Notes under the pieces: generated by a model
The model's input: the letters and a program-made list of their open reading frames with translations, nothing else
What the model was told of the DNA's origin: nothing
The model's database searches: none
Assembly (NCBI GenBank): GCA_001600415.1
Contig: BCJX01000018.1
Span: 402,112-466,111, forward strand
Direction of reading: 5' to 3'
Source of the DNA: Pascua guehoae
Lineage: Eukaryota; Basidiomycota; Tremellomycetes; Trichosporonales; Trichosporonaceae
Length of the DNA stretch: 64,000 nucleotides
Made by a program: the position numbers and the translations under genes
In this document: positions 36,576 to 47,402 of the stretch, piece by piece
Layout of the letters: each line of letters begins with the position of its first letter
Position numbering within the stretch: the first letter of the stretch is position 1

Positions 36576-38022
36576 ATGTCAGCCAGCAAGAGCAACCCGA
36601 TCAACCCCGCCACGTACCCGTGCACGTTTGACGAGCTCAAGAAGCGCGATGGGCCGCCGCTCAACTCGTGGGGTCTGTACGGCGAGGACAACGAGCTCGG
36701 GCGCCTCAACCTCATCGACGAGGCAGCCGTCAAGCGCGGTGTCGATTCTGTCAAGCACGGTGTGAGGGTCAACCTCAAGTGAGTTTACTCCATGTCTCTG
36801 GCAACCGCCGCAGCCGGGACGGGGGATGGGGGGCACGAGGAAAGACGAGTGGGCCAACGCTAACCGTAGTCTCCCCCTCGAAGGCTTCCCGGGGCTCATT
36901 CCAAACCGTGCGGCCGTGCACCGTGAAATGTAAGTGACGGTCTTGTATCTCGGTACAATGAGGCGGGCCCAACCTCGTTGTGCTGCGTGCAATGTACCAA
37001 GGGTTAGGCGTTGCTGACTTGCAGCCACATGCACCCTTTCTTCATCGACGAGTCGATCAAGATCAACACGCAGGCGTCGACGCAGTGGGACGGGTTCCTC
37101 CACTTTGGGTGAGTATTGACAAGAAGCTGGTGACGAACTGGGCTGACTTGTAGGTACGTCAACTACCCAAAGGAGGGAGTCAACACGTTCCACAACGGTA
37201 TGACGCAGGAGGAGGCCGGAGACATTAAGAACCCGAAGTTTGGTGTTCAGAGTGAGTAGGGACGGCGTCTCCTGGAGGATTACCTCTGAACGCGCATGGC
37301 TTCTGATGCTGGTGACTCGGCATGGAATGGTTGTGTGGTGTGGGACGCACACAGGCAGCAGCTGACAAACCAGACTTTGCAAACCACCCCATCACCTCGC
37401 GCGCACACCTGCTAGACATTGCGCGCTGGCTGGAGAAAAACGGCCGCCCCCAACTGAAACCCATGGAGAGCGACCCCGTCACCCTCGAGATGCTGCAGGG
37501 ATGCGCAAAGGACGCCGGGATCGAGTTTGCCCCCGGCGACATTCTCATCGTGCGCACCGGCTGGACCGAGGGCTTTCTCGAGCTTTCAGACGAGCAGCGC
37601 GAAAAGGAGAGTGCCGCATTCGCGGATATGACAACAAAGGGCATTTGCGGCGTCGACCAGAGCGAGGAAGTCATGCGGTGGCATTGGGATAATGGTATTG
37701 CCGCCGTGGCTTCAGATGCGTGAGTTTTTGCCGTCGCCCATTCTCCTGTGCTGCTGCCGAGGGACTCGCATACTGTCTCCTTTTCTGCAACCAATTGCTG
37801 ACTGTCAGCGTCGCATACGAGGCGTTCCCATCAACAAAGTCGCCCGCCATCCACGAGGTCTTCCTCGCCGGCTGGGGCATTCCGCTCGGAGAGCTCTTTG
37901 ACCTCCGCCAGCTCTCAAAGGTCTGCGCAGAGCTCAATCAGTATACATTCCTCTTTACGAGTATGGGCCTCAACCTCGACGGCGGAATCGCCACTCCCCC
38001 CAATGCGCAGGCGATTCTTTAG
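36576..38022 (+). CDS. Putative cyclase family protein (kynurenine formamidase-like fold, 338 aa)
   Basis: Exons are 36576-36778, 36870-36929, 37025-37108, 37154-37251, 37362-37719 and 37809-38022. The ATG sits in a good context (CCACC). PPLNSWGLYGEDNELGRLN, HMHPFF, STQWDGFLHFGYVNYP, GDILIVRTGW and IAAVASDAVAYEAFP are the landmarks of the fungal branch of the 'putative cyclase' family (Pfam PF04199 type). The bacterial kynurenine formamidase metal motif HxGTHxDxPxH is not present as such; the equivalent stretch reads TQWDGFLHFG, as in fungal relatives. The substrate is unknown, and hydrolysis or cyclisation of a small amide or lactone is the general expectation. No targeting signal is seen. 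The gene is plus-strand, between the two minus-strand paralogs. Confidence 0.88.
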
Positions 38023-39008
38023 ACTGCCGTCGCTACTGGCTCTATCCTGATCACCTTGTTGTAGAGTGTCTCATGCAGTGGTATTACGATGCTCCCTGCC
38101 GATTGCTCCAGAAGGGCTTGGCACTATTCTGGAACCAAGTTCAGAATACCACTGGAAGAGAAACTAGTCCAATTTTGTCTTGGTGTTTGCTGCTTTGCAG
38201 ACAAAAGTGTTGGGCCAGTGCCCACCTTTCGTCTTACATCGGTACGAGGTGCCGTACCACCAGATGAGAAAGATGCTGAGTTTGTAACAACACACTAGTG
38301 GGAACACGCCCTTTCACATTCAGTTTACGAATGTCTGCCCCATACTGTCCTACGCGCCCACCACAAACTTCAACTGGCAAAGTCGTGATGAACACTACCT
38401 GGGGGTGACAGGGGGACAGCCGAGCCGTATTGCGTTTTTCGCCTTGACGAAAGCACCACAGTGGCCCCTGCGCTGCCATAGCAATGTAATTGGTGCACAA
38501 CTACACAAAGGCGTCTTCATCTGATCACCTCACAAGCCGCATGAACCGCCACAGAACTCCCCCCCAACAGCTATCGGGGAGCTGTGAAAAGCAAGTGACA
38601 CATACCTAGCAGGGTGGTAAAGTAGTTCCAACGACTCTCACTGCTCTGATACCCTTAACCCGCCGCTTGTTTGGTTCCTAGCACTGCCCTTGCACTTCCC
38701 CCGCAGATGTACAGAGGACTGAGATCGCGCAGGTGTACAGACAAGAGGGGGCAATTTTCACACCTATAACGCCTTCGGACGGAACACATGTGCAACCACC
38801 TCTCTTTTGACCTGTGCATGCCATGCGTGCTTTGTGTATTCCTCCCTGCACATTGACCCTTGATTGTAGTCCACTACTTCATGGTTCTCTGCCGTTGCAA
38901 GAGGAATACCACGACTCTATGGGCCTACTTGTACAACCATGGCACACTCGACAACTTTCATCGCCACCGCCGGCGCCGCGACGACGCCTGGTTAGGGTTT
39001 ACAATCGA
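38023..39008. other. Intergenic region upstream of tRNA-Ser
   Basis: About 1 kb between the cyclase stop and the tRNA gene. No ORF with recognisable motifs, RNA or repeat was found. Confidence 0.6.
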
Positions 39009-39104
39009 GGCGTTGTGGCGGAGTGGTTAACGCGGTTGACTAGAACCGAGACTGTTCTACATCAACTTCCTTCGGGAGCGCATGTTCGAATCATGTCAAC
39101 GTCG
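39009..39104 (+). tRNA. tRNA-Ser(AGA) with 15-nt intron
   Basis: Acceptor halves GGCGTTG (39009-39015) and CAACGTC (39097-39103) pair with one G-U. The D stem is GCG/CGC and the anticodon stem GTTGA/TCAAC. The anticodon AGA lies at 39042-39044, and an intron (39046-39060) follows position 37. The intron contains GTTCT, complementary to the anticodon-loop bases AGAAC, as is usual for such introns. A long variable arm (39067-39079) marks class II tRNA-Ser. The T arm is GCATG-TTCGAAT-CATGT. A T5 stretch at 39110-39114 is the likely Pol III terminator. Confidence 0.93.
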
Positions 39105-39582
39105 AGACATTTTTGGGTCGTGTGCCGCTTGGCGTGGGTGGGTGTTGTGAGCTCGGACAGAGGTGTGGTTTGGTCGTTGGTGGCTTCAGGTTGCTGGGCC
39201 GGTTTGGGTCGTGGTTTGGGTTCAGGTTTGGGTGTAAGTGGTTGGTGCGAGCTGCGCTGACCAGTGAGGTCAGCATAGCATCAGTGGGACAGTATAGAGG
39301 ACATGACGAGATGCGGTGGTTGCACGGGCAATATAGTGTTGGCCCGACGCCGCCTTTGAGGGCCATTTTGAGGAGCAGTCCCGAGTTGGTGAAACAGATC
39401 GGCGTGCAGATTAGATAAGAATGAGGGAGGAACATCCTAGGCGCGTGGATAGGCACGGGAATTAATTTAGGCTCACGAAATACCAGTGCCTATCTTGCTA
39501 CTCGAGTCGAGCCCCCCGCAAAGACTGTATTTATAGTCCGAGACTCTGCAACACTTGCTCACAACAACTTCACCTTTCGGCA
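39105..39582. other. Promoter region of the GNAT gene
   Basis: 478 nt between the tRNA and the GNAT start. A TATTTATAG element at about 39529-39537 lies about 50 nt upstream of the start codon and may act as a TATA box. TTGGGTTGG-type low-complexity sequence occurs at 39190-39245. Confidence 0.5.
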
Positions 39583-40155
39583 ATGACTCGCGACATACCG
39601 CATGGCCTCATCATCCGCCCACGCGAGGAACGCGACCTGCCTGCTCTCGACGCGCTCCTGGCGCGCCAGCAGCCCGCGTCCGAGTACCCGATGGTGTGGC
39701 CATTACCCTCTGGCACGCGCCCGTTCATTGTGCGGTCCAACGAGCTGCACGGGTGGGTGGCCGAGCTTGACGGCGAGATGGTCGGCCACATTGCCGTCAC
39801 GGGTGTCGACGAGACCGAGGGCGCGCACCTCATGGTCGACGGGTGGCGGGCGGCGCACGGCGGCGCACCGCAGGACGAGCTGCGCCAGATTGCAGTCTTC
39901 TTCACCGACCCGGCAAAATCGGGTTCGGGGATCGGACACCACTTGTTCGCCACTGCTGTCGATTGCGCCCTCAGGGAGGGATACCCGGTGCTCGACGTCG
40001 TGGCCGACCATCCGGGCCCGGTCAACTTTTACATCAAGCGCGGGTGGAAGATTGTCGGCGAGCAGGAGGCGCCGTGGGACCCGACGCGCGTGGTTATGGC
40101 CTACATCATGATCCTCCCGCGAAAGGCGCCGGCCGCTGTGGATCGTGATGTTTGA
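39583..40155 (+). CDS. GNAT-family N-acetyltransferase (190 aa)
   Basis: Single exon from the first ATG (MTRDIPHGL). The fold is recognisable: IIRPREERDLPALDALLARQ at the N-terminus, GWVAELDGEMVGHIAV for strands 2-4, and an acetyl-CoA loop in AKSGSGIGHHLFATAVDCAL (RxxGxG/A-like, with Ser/Gly replacing the first Arg). It ends with VVADHPGPVNFYIKRGWKIVGE, typical of the terminal strands. The substrate is unknown and the protein is probably cytosolic. It converges on paralog B, whose stop lies 270 nt away. It is not obviously a siderophore acyltransferase of the SidF/SidL type, which are longer. Confidence 0.88.
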   Translation: MTRDIPHGLIIRPREERDLPALDALLARQQPASEYPMVWPLPSGTRPFIVRSNELHGWVAELDGEMVGHIAVTGVDETEGAHLMVDGWRAAHGGAPQDELRQIAVFFTDPAKSGSGIGHHLFATAVDCALREGYPVLDVVADHPGPVNFYIKRGWKIVGEQEAPWDPTRVVMAYIMILPRKAPAAVDRDV

Positions 40156-40426
40156 CGGCGGCGAACTATCGCGCCGACGCATGGACGCCCGGTATTGGAG
40201 CACCCTTTCAATGGAGCGGGCTTCACAGACGACACAATGGGTCCGAAGGGCACACATCGCTAAACGCTCACGAGCTCGTGTGGACGCCGATGGAGGAACG
40301 AGGTACCAACATAGAAGGGGATCTGATAGAAGTCTGAGGGAGAGCCACAGACAACCGCCCCACCATCATCACTAGCAAGTACATGTGCTAAAGTCTACCT
40401 ATACATCTAAACATGTCTTGTATACT

Positions 40427-41560
40427 CTACGACTCGTCTAGGAATGCGAGAAAGCCGAGGAGAAAGTCGAGCATGTACCCGAGGGCCACCTCCTCTGCGA
40501 CCTCAAAGTGGATATCGGCCGTAAACCAATAGTTGAAGTAGTGAAAGCCATAGTCCTCTTTGAGGCCACCCGTGGGCGACAGGACGGGGATTTTGCCCAC
40601 GGTCCCATTCAGCGGGGTCATGTACGATTCGGGAACGGGGCGGTGGCCGGCATCGAGGTCGAGGGCGAGTTGGAGGCGAGGATCAGTCGCGGCGCGCTCC
40701 TTGACCTCGGCGAGGCCGGCACTGACGACTGCAGCATCTGTTTCCTGGCTCACATACTGCTTCTGGACCGTGGTGAGGGTCGCCGGTGTGCCCTTCCATC
40801 CGCACGTCTTGCACTCTGTCTCGGCGAGGCGTTGTGGTGTCCACTCGCGCACGCGCCGGTCGGCCACGGGGTTGATCTTGACCATGTCGTACGCACTCGA
40901 GCCGATACTGAGACGTGGATCTGCGCCGCAGTCAAGCAAGATGTCCGCCTCGGGCCGGTCGAGGAGGAGGAACAGCCGCACCGCCTCGGTCATCGCGTTC
41001 GGGTCCGTCGGGTACGTGTGGTACAGGTGGTGGATGAGGTCGGACCCCAGCCGCCCGCCGTGGTACAGGAACAAGCTCGGATCGAGCGGCGGGAAATGCA
41101 TGTCGTACAGTGTCGCCCGTGGGTTCTTGTGCATCTCCACCATGATGCGCCGCAGCAACATGGACGTGTGCGTGTAGTGCCGCGAGAGGATGAACTGGGA
41201 TCGATGGCCCTCGTCCTGCGTCTGCCGCTCGTCCTCGACGCCGCCGTTTGGAAACGCCGTCTCCCACAGGTGAGTCACCCAGCGCGCCGTGCGTGTCACC
41301 GGTAGCGATGTGGGCGTGAATTTGGACGCCATCGTCTTGGATACCGCGAGGAGGACATTGTCGGGGTTGGCAAAGTGGATTTCGTGGATGATCTCGGGAT
41401 GAGTGAGCACGGACTAGAGGTCTGGTGGCAGCTCTTCAGCTCTTCCAGCCGCCCAACTCACCTCCAGGGGAAGTTGCTCAAGACGAGACCTTCCAAGCCT
41501 CTCCTTTTGCTCGTGCGCGAGGGTGGACGCTGGTGGGGGTTCGTTCGTCGCTGCGGTCAT
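40427..41560 (-). CDS. F-box-like / ankyrin-like protein, paralog B (361 aa)
   Basis: Exons are 41560-41462 and 41413-40427. This is a diverged duplicate of the gene at 33794-35047 (minus). Shared anchors in order: EQLPLE at the single intron, IHFANPDNVLLAVSKT, TARWVTH, LSRHYTHTSMLLRRIMVE, HHLYHTYPTDPNAMTEAV, LLDCGADPRL, ECKTCGW and LNGTVGKIP. Paralog B has a shorter N-terminus and an insert after TARWV. The Cys pair here is C-x2-C and C-x-C in A. The C-terminal ~60 residues differ and are hydrophobic (MLDFLLGFLAFL). The start is the ATG giving MTAATNEPP. No name can be given; the F-box-like and ankyrin-like readings are from pattern only. Confidence 0.75.
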
Positions 41561-41965
41561 GCTGCTTGATGTTGTTGAGCTTGCGAGATGCTGAAATCGA
41601 AGTGGGCCGTGCTGGTCCGTCTTCCCGAATTCTGATTCCGTAATTGGAGCCCCGAGTGGGGACCCCACACCGCCACCTGTCCGCCTCGCCGGTCCGAAGC
41701 AACGGCCACTTCGGAGATCATCCGGTGGAGCGTCTCCGATGGAACATCCGGTGGAGCAACTCCGATGGAACTAGCCCACATTCTCACACTCTGTTGTTGG
41801 CGGACCTGGCAATGACGGCATACTCCGCACTGTCACTGAACGCCCAGACAAGACTAGGCAGAAATAGACTCCACAGCGGGCCGTGAACACCTACTAAAAC
41901 CACTAACAGTACGGCCCGAAGAGCTGTCTCCCTCTACCCACCTCGCCACCTGAGAAGACACCAAC
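41561..41965. promoter_or_regulatory. Divergent promoter between paralog B and the permease, with a 26-bp duplication
   Basis: A 26-bp unit is present twice in tandem at about 41719-41770: ATCCGGTGGAGC, two variable bases, then CTCCGATGGAA. It sits between the start codons of the two divergent genes, so it could be a duplicated regulatory element. The minus-strand leader could instead include it. No gene is otherwise seen. Confidence 0.5.
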
Positions 41966-43766
41966 ATGGCCTACTCCACCCCAAACAATGAGCTGCATGA
42001 CAGGAAGAAAGGAGAAGTATTCGATTCGGCGTCGGACCGGAATTCGGACCTCTCAGAGGCCGAAAAGCATATCCGCGACGAGACGGGTTTCACACCCGCC
42101 GAGTTTAAGCGTCTCCGGCGTAAGATTGATATGTGAGTGACCACATGATGTCCTCATTCTGATGGCAGGATTCTGCTGGTGAGAATGCCCAGCGGTGGTA
42201 GACCAATTATGCTAACAAGGCCTTGTAGCCCTGCCTCATGCTCAGTGAGCCGTCCCCCCCTATCCCTACCGCTGCTCACCGTCAGCCTATGGCATACAAT
42301 ACGCGGACAAGCTGTCATTGTCATCTTCGGTAATCTTTGGCTTGCGGGAAGACACGCATCTCGTTGGCAACCAATATGCGGCCCTTACGGCCTTGTTCTG
42401 TACGCATCGACGCTGAAGTGAGGACACTGATACGTTTAGACCTCGGTTACGGCGCAGCGCAAATCCCGCTCGGCTGGGTGATCCAGCGTTTCCCCATCGG
42501 CCGTGCGCTCGCACTCATGGTTATACTCTGGGGAAGCATGGTCATGGTCCTCGGTGCGTGCAACAACTATGCTCAGCTTGCGGCCGTGCGCACCTTTGTC
42601 GGCGTGTTTGAATCGGTCGTCATTCCTGGGTTTGCATTCCTCACCGCATCGTGGTACCTGCGCAGCGAGCAGACACTTCGACAGTGCTGCTACTTTTCGA
42701 TGAACCAAGTGTTTGCCATGGTCACATCTGTGTGTATCTACTATCTCGCCAAGCACGCCGAGGAGCACGGCGGAATCGCGGCGTGGCGCATCATCAACAT
42801 TTTCCTGGGCGCGCTCACCGTCTTTCTCGGCCTCATCGACCTCATCTTTTTGGGAACACCGCGCGATGTGTGGTGGCTCACCGCGCGTGAAAAGGACATG
42901 GCGTATGCGCGTATCGTATCGAATGCGAGTGAGTCGGTTTGATTCACAGCTACCGTTGAGCATGATACCCCCGCTCACACTCTAGCGGGCGGCGGTGAGC
43001 AGCACCCATGGAAGTGGTACCAAGTACGCGAGTGTTTCCGTGACCCGCAGTACTGGATCTTTGCGCTGTTCCAGGTCCTCGTCTGCATCCCCAACGGGGC
43101 GAGCATGACGTTCACGACCCTCATCTACGTGTCGTTTGGCTTCACGCCCTTTGAGACAATCATCTACATGCTGCCCTCGTCGGCGGTCGCACTCGTGTTC
43201 GTCATCGGCCCTGCAGTGTGCGTGCACTTTTACCCGCACACGCGCTTTCCCTGGGCCATCTTCTGCACAGTCCTCTGCTGTGCGTGCTTTTTGTACACGG
43301 GCCTCGCGCCCGACACTACCCCACTGTGGACGAAATGGGCCGTGTTTCTCTTCTCCATGGTGTTTGCCACTGCAATGTTCCTCCTCTGGCCCTTAATGTC
43401 CATCAACGTTGCGGGGCGCACAAAAAAGGCCTGGCTCAGCGCCACTTCCCTCATGACCTACTGTGTCGGCAACATTGTCGGCTCGCTCATCTTTGTCCCC
43501 TCGGACGCGCCACGGTACCTCAAGGGCCTCACTGCGTGCGCTATTATCATGATGGCAAACTGCGTCCTCATGTGTACCTGGTGGTGGTACTATGCGCGCG
43601 TCAATAGGAAGCGGGAACGCGATTTCCTCGCGTCTGGCATGTCGCTCGAGGAGCGCGACTACCAGCTCAAATTGGCCGGGGAGCAGGATATGACCGACAT
43701 TGAGGTTAGTGCGTGGATACGACCGAAGCTGACGCTCAGAATGTCCACTTTCGATATACATTCTAA
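41966..43766 (+). CDS. Dal5-like allantoate/anion permease, MFS (513 aa)
   Basis: Exons are 41966-42132, 42169-42178, 42229-42244, 42286-42399, 42440-42928, 42986-43704 and 43740-43766. The protein has about 12 hydrophobic helices with long cytosolic ends. The 10-nt and 16-nt microexons are required to build KIDMILLPCLMLTYGIQYADK, the strongly conserved helix-1 block of the anion:cation symporter (Dal5/TNA1/vitamin) family. Further signatures are YGAAQIPLGWVIQRFP, GVFESVVIPGFAFLTASWY and the C-terminal DMTDIENVHFRYTF, which depends on a 35-nt last intron. Substrates of such proteins are small carboxylates (allantoate, nicotinate, biotin and similar); this one cannot be specified. Located in the plasma membrane. 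Several introns are only 35-41 nt. Confidence 0.9.
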
Positions 43767-44490
43767 TCTAGGAGGCTGTGCACGTACTGTATGCACGGTT
43801 AGAGCAAGTGGTGCGACGAGCACGTGTTGATCGTGTTTGATGTGCAGGGGTGATGATGGGTGATGCATCCATCCGTCACCCATGCGCCCCATCTCCCGGC
43901 CGCAGGGGCCACCACCAAAACAGCCCGCATGGCTGCTGATCCTTGCTTCCTTCCTTCCCTCCTTTCTTCCTTCCTTCTTTTGTACACTCTCCTTTCATCT
44001 CACTCTCTTCTTTTGAACAACACTCTCCCCTTTCATCACTCTCATTCTTCACCTTTCTCTCTCATTTTATCACTTCTTCACCCACGACATCCACACCCCT
44101 CACCCGACCTCTCCTTCCTTGCCATCGGCTCGTCCAACGGCCCAAGCCACTTGTGCCCCAGTCACCGACCACCCATCCGCAAGCCCGCCGCTCTTCCTCT
44201 CAAACACACACTCCCATCATACACTCTCTCATCATACACTCTCTCATCATACACTCTCCCATCAGCCTCCGAGCCTTTACTCTTCGTCTACGTTTCCTTT
44301 CGGAACCGACTTCTACTTTGCTTCGTTGCACCACACCCCTCAACTCACAATCTTCCCTCGCCCCCGCTCACCCGCTCAACCGCATCGCAAACCATTGCCA
44401 CACCGCGACTCCAAGCCTGCAATCACGAGCCTGCAATCATCAACAGCGTCCACTCCCCCGCCTGCTCAATTCGTCCAAGCCTAAATCGTC
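43767..44490. promoter_or_regulatory. Upstream region of the F-box-like gene, pyrimidine-rich leader with repeat
   Basis: From about 43930 the sequence is CT-rich, including a CTTCC run, as in leaders of this genome. Three copies of a 15-nt unit ATCATACACTCTCTC occur at about 44216-44262. Short upstream ORFs exist but none is convincing. Confidence 0.5.
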
Positions 44491-45519
44491 ATGTTCAGCC
44501 CCTACTACACGGGCTCTGACCAACCCCTGCCGTGGCTCGATCGAACTTCCCTTGGAGGCATCACCCCAAATCTGCCCAACGACGTGTTCGAAATGATCGT
44601 CGATTTACTCCGGGAAGATAAGAAGTTTCGCACCCTGGCGACCATGACACGCTGCTCAAAGGCGACCCACGCAATGGTTGCTCGACACCTTTATCGCTCG
44701 ATCATCTTGACGACACACAACGTGAAGGGTATCCTTTACGGCATTGCCGGAGATAAGCAAGAGCTCCATGTTCCAGCCATTCATCGCAAGAATCGGGATT
44801 GCCAGTACAAGATCGCATGCCTTCGCCTGGTGAGGGAGGTCGAAATCATTGGCGAAGACGTTTCGAGGGCTGTGTATGACTGGAAGGGGCTGGTGAAGGG
44901 GGATGGGAAGCCTGGTGTCGTCCTTTTCCCGCAATGCGTTATTCTCCGCCTCACAACCGTTGCGCTATGTCCTGCCAACGAGATGCTCAGGTGGTGCTTC
45001 AGCCCCCGTTATGTGTGCCTCAGAGTGGCGTTAAACCGGGTTGCCATCTGCCCCGCATTCTACCATTATACACGTTCGGAGCGACATCACATCACGTGCC
45101 CGGGAACGCTCATCACCACGTTCAATCCTATGCTCCATTGGCCACTCGAGATGCTCTCTATCCACCGCCCTCTATGCGGGGACTTGATCTACCCCCTGCA
45201 GCACATGTTCCGGACTGCCGTACGGATTTTTCGACCTGTGATTCCCCCAAACGACACAACGTTCGGAACACACGTTGTCAGCTTCCCCTTCGGATCGAAA
45301 CTCAACCCCCCCAAGACGTACGAGATCATCGCCGGGTATCCGGAGCGCCACGCAATGCTTCAGCTCCTCAACCATAAATGGGACGAGCGTCGATATGTCC
45401 CCCTACTCCACACCCGAAAACCACGCCCCGAATTTCACAAGATGGCAAATCTCCGCCCCAAGATGACCTGGACCGACATCAATGATGCCCAACCCTGCAC
45501 GGTATGCGGGGAGAAGTGA
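44491..45519 (+). CDS. F-box-like protein of unknown function (342 aa)
   Basis: Single exon from MFSPYYTGS. Residues about 25-70 (NLPNDVFEMIVDLLREDKK, then MTRCSKATHAMVARHLYR) have the layout of an F-box, so a substrate-recruiting role in an SCF ubiquitin ligase is plausible. The remainder (LRLVREVEIIG, then VILRLTTVALCPANEML, and IIPPND-like segments) suggests an alpha/beta region often seen in fungal F-box proteins. The C-terminus ends with CTVCGEK, a single Cys pair. It is not a copy of paralogs A and B. A donor-like GTGAGG overlaps the stop, so a different last exon is possible. Confidence 0.72.
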   Translation: MFSPYYTGSDQPLPWLDRTSLGGITPNLPNDVFEMIVDLLREDKKFRTLATMTRCSKATHAMVARHLYRSIILTTHNVKGILYGIAGDKQELHVPAIHRKNRDCQYKIACLRLVREVEIIGEDVSRAVYDWKGLVKGDGKPGVVLFPQCVILRLTTVALCPANEMLRWCFSPRYVCLRVALNRVAICPAFYHYTRSERHHITCPGTLITTFNPMLHWPLEMLSIHRPLCGDLIYPLQHMFRTAVRIFRPVIPPNDTTFGTHVVSFPFGSKLNPPKTYEIIAGYPERHAMLQLLNHKWDERRYVPLLHTRKPRPEFHKMANLRPKMTWTDINDAQPCTVCGEK

Positions 45520-47402
45520 GGTGGGTCCTTGGTGTGGAAACGCCGCTGACGACCACAGCGCATCCTGAAGTCTCTGTATATGTCCCCTCTCGCTTTCTGT
45601 TCACTCTCGCCACACTCGCTATATGGGCCTCTCCGGGTGCGATCCGCGAGGCGGTCCACATGGGCACGTTGTGTAGCCATGCCATTTCACTACGATCAAT
45701 ACATATTAGGAGTTGCTTCCGAGAAGGAAGTCTTCAAGTCACTTGCCTGATACGGTGACAGCTCCGAAAATGGCGTGGCCTTACTTGGGATCCAAGCGTG
45801 ATGATGGATGGGACGGGGTTTGTGAGAGTACTGGAGCAGCACGCGACAAGTAAGTGCCAGGAGTAGGGGGGCGGGGGGTCATGCGTCCCAGAGAAGATGC
45901 GGCCTGTGACATAAACGTTCGTCAGACGCGCGGCCTGGCAAGGTATGTGTCAGTCGCTGCTCCACACGCATCTCAGCAGTTCCTGGGTAGCCGTAAGCCT
46001 CACTATCCTTGGGCCACCTCGCGCACATATCTCACTGGCTGTACTCCAAACAAGTCTCGTGGACATGCCCATGGCCTCGCTTAACTCGGCTCCACAATCG
46101 GCATCTTCTCGTGTTCTGAACAAGCGAGGAGGCACGACTTTTTACCGACAGAGGCCAGTACAGGGAGAAGCAGCCGCAGAGGAGACCCTTTGGAGCCCAA
46201 GCAACAACTACCGATCGAGCGCGCAGTGGTCGACTGGCTTCCAGGTGGGCTAGCCGGGGTTTGAAAGCGACACCGCTGCGCAAGGGGGGCTTTGGCTTTA
46301 GGTACCCCGCCACGAATAACAAACTGGCCCAGACCCCGACAAAGGGAGCGCTGGCCAGGCACTTACAACCCCGGCTGCGGTGGGGTCGTTTGCAGTGCGT
46401 GGAGAGCTGCGGGGGTCGGTGACCAGCACAGTCTGGGACCACTCACCGGCGGAAGCGGTAGGAGAACGATACGTTCGCCTTCCCAAACATGGCCCTTGTC
46501 TCGACACCAGAGCGGTATCAGCGCGTGGAGCAGCGTGTCCATAATCCCACAGAGCGGCTGAATCACTCTTACCAGCGGAGAGTGGGCGGCAAAGCAGGTG
46601 GCAAAAGGGGCTACTCACTATACCCGCTCGGAGCTAGTGCCAAAAACAGCGCGTTAAGCATGTCGTCGACAAGCATTGGGTCCGAGTCAGGCCCGCTGCC
46701 GTTACCCTATTCCGCCGGTTCCATTGCGGTTGTGCGATGTCGGGGCGCGGAAGGACACCCCAGGCTTCAGAGCCGCGATCGCTGGACATGAACTCTATTT
46801 CGCAGTCATTTACCACCCCCCCTGGTTGCGGGCTCACATGACCGTTGTTTCCTGATGCGTTTTCAAAGGTGAGTCTCGGTCCTGACTCAACATGCACATG
46901 ACTCACCTTCTCATACACCTGGGAAGCAGAAGCATGGGGGCTCACCTGCCTCTTCCCGAGCGGTCGCGCCCTTAATTTCCATCGGAACGGTCGGCAGCGG
47001 CATGAGGCAGTGCCACGTCGACTTATCCGCCAGTTTCTGTCCTTGGAGCAGGACAGGGTACAGGGCAGAGGGCGGCTCTGCGCGTCACTTCCGCCAGTAT
47101 TGAGAGGAGAAATGACAGTGGTTTGGGGAGGGCGGCATGGTGGGGCAAACCACTTGGGCCCATCAAATGGGGATGGAGCGAGTCGAAGGCGAGGCATAGG
47201 GAGGAAGGGCATTACGTCCAGAGACCGCATAGCCTTGGCTCGCCCACCGAGTCGCGTAGGAGGAACAACGATGACCGATTTGCCACTCATGCTGCAGTAG
47301 AGCGAGTCCCTAAATGGTCCCCACTGTGGGATAGCCAACTATCGTCTCTCACTTGTCTCTCAGAACCATCTCGCTAATTTACATACTCGAAAACGCATCA
47401 GA
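45520..47402. other. Unresolved region with possible exons of a minus-strand gene
   Basis: No complete gene could be modelled. On the minus strand, between about 47150 and 46080, several stretches read like exons bounded by donor/acceptor signals: ALYPVLLQGQKLADKSTW and LMPLPTVPMEIKGATAREEA (about 47085-46955), DPMLVDDMLNALFLALAPSG (about 46690-46627), and IMDTLLHALIPLWCRDKGHV followed by ERIVLLPLPP (about 46545-46460). The first and last resemble one another (DK-W-LxPLP pattern). The short leader of the BAHD gene is at the right end. Confidence 0.3.
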
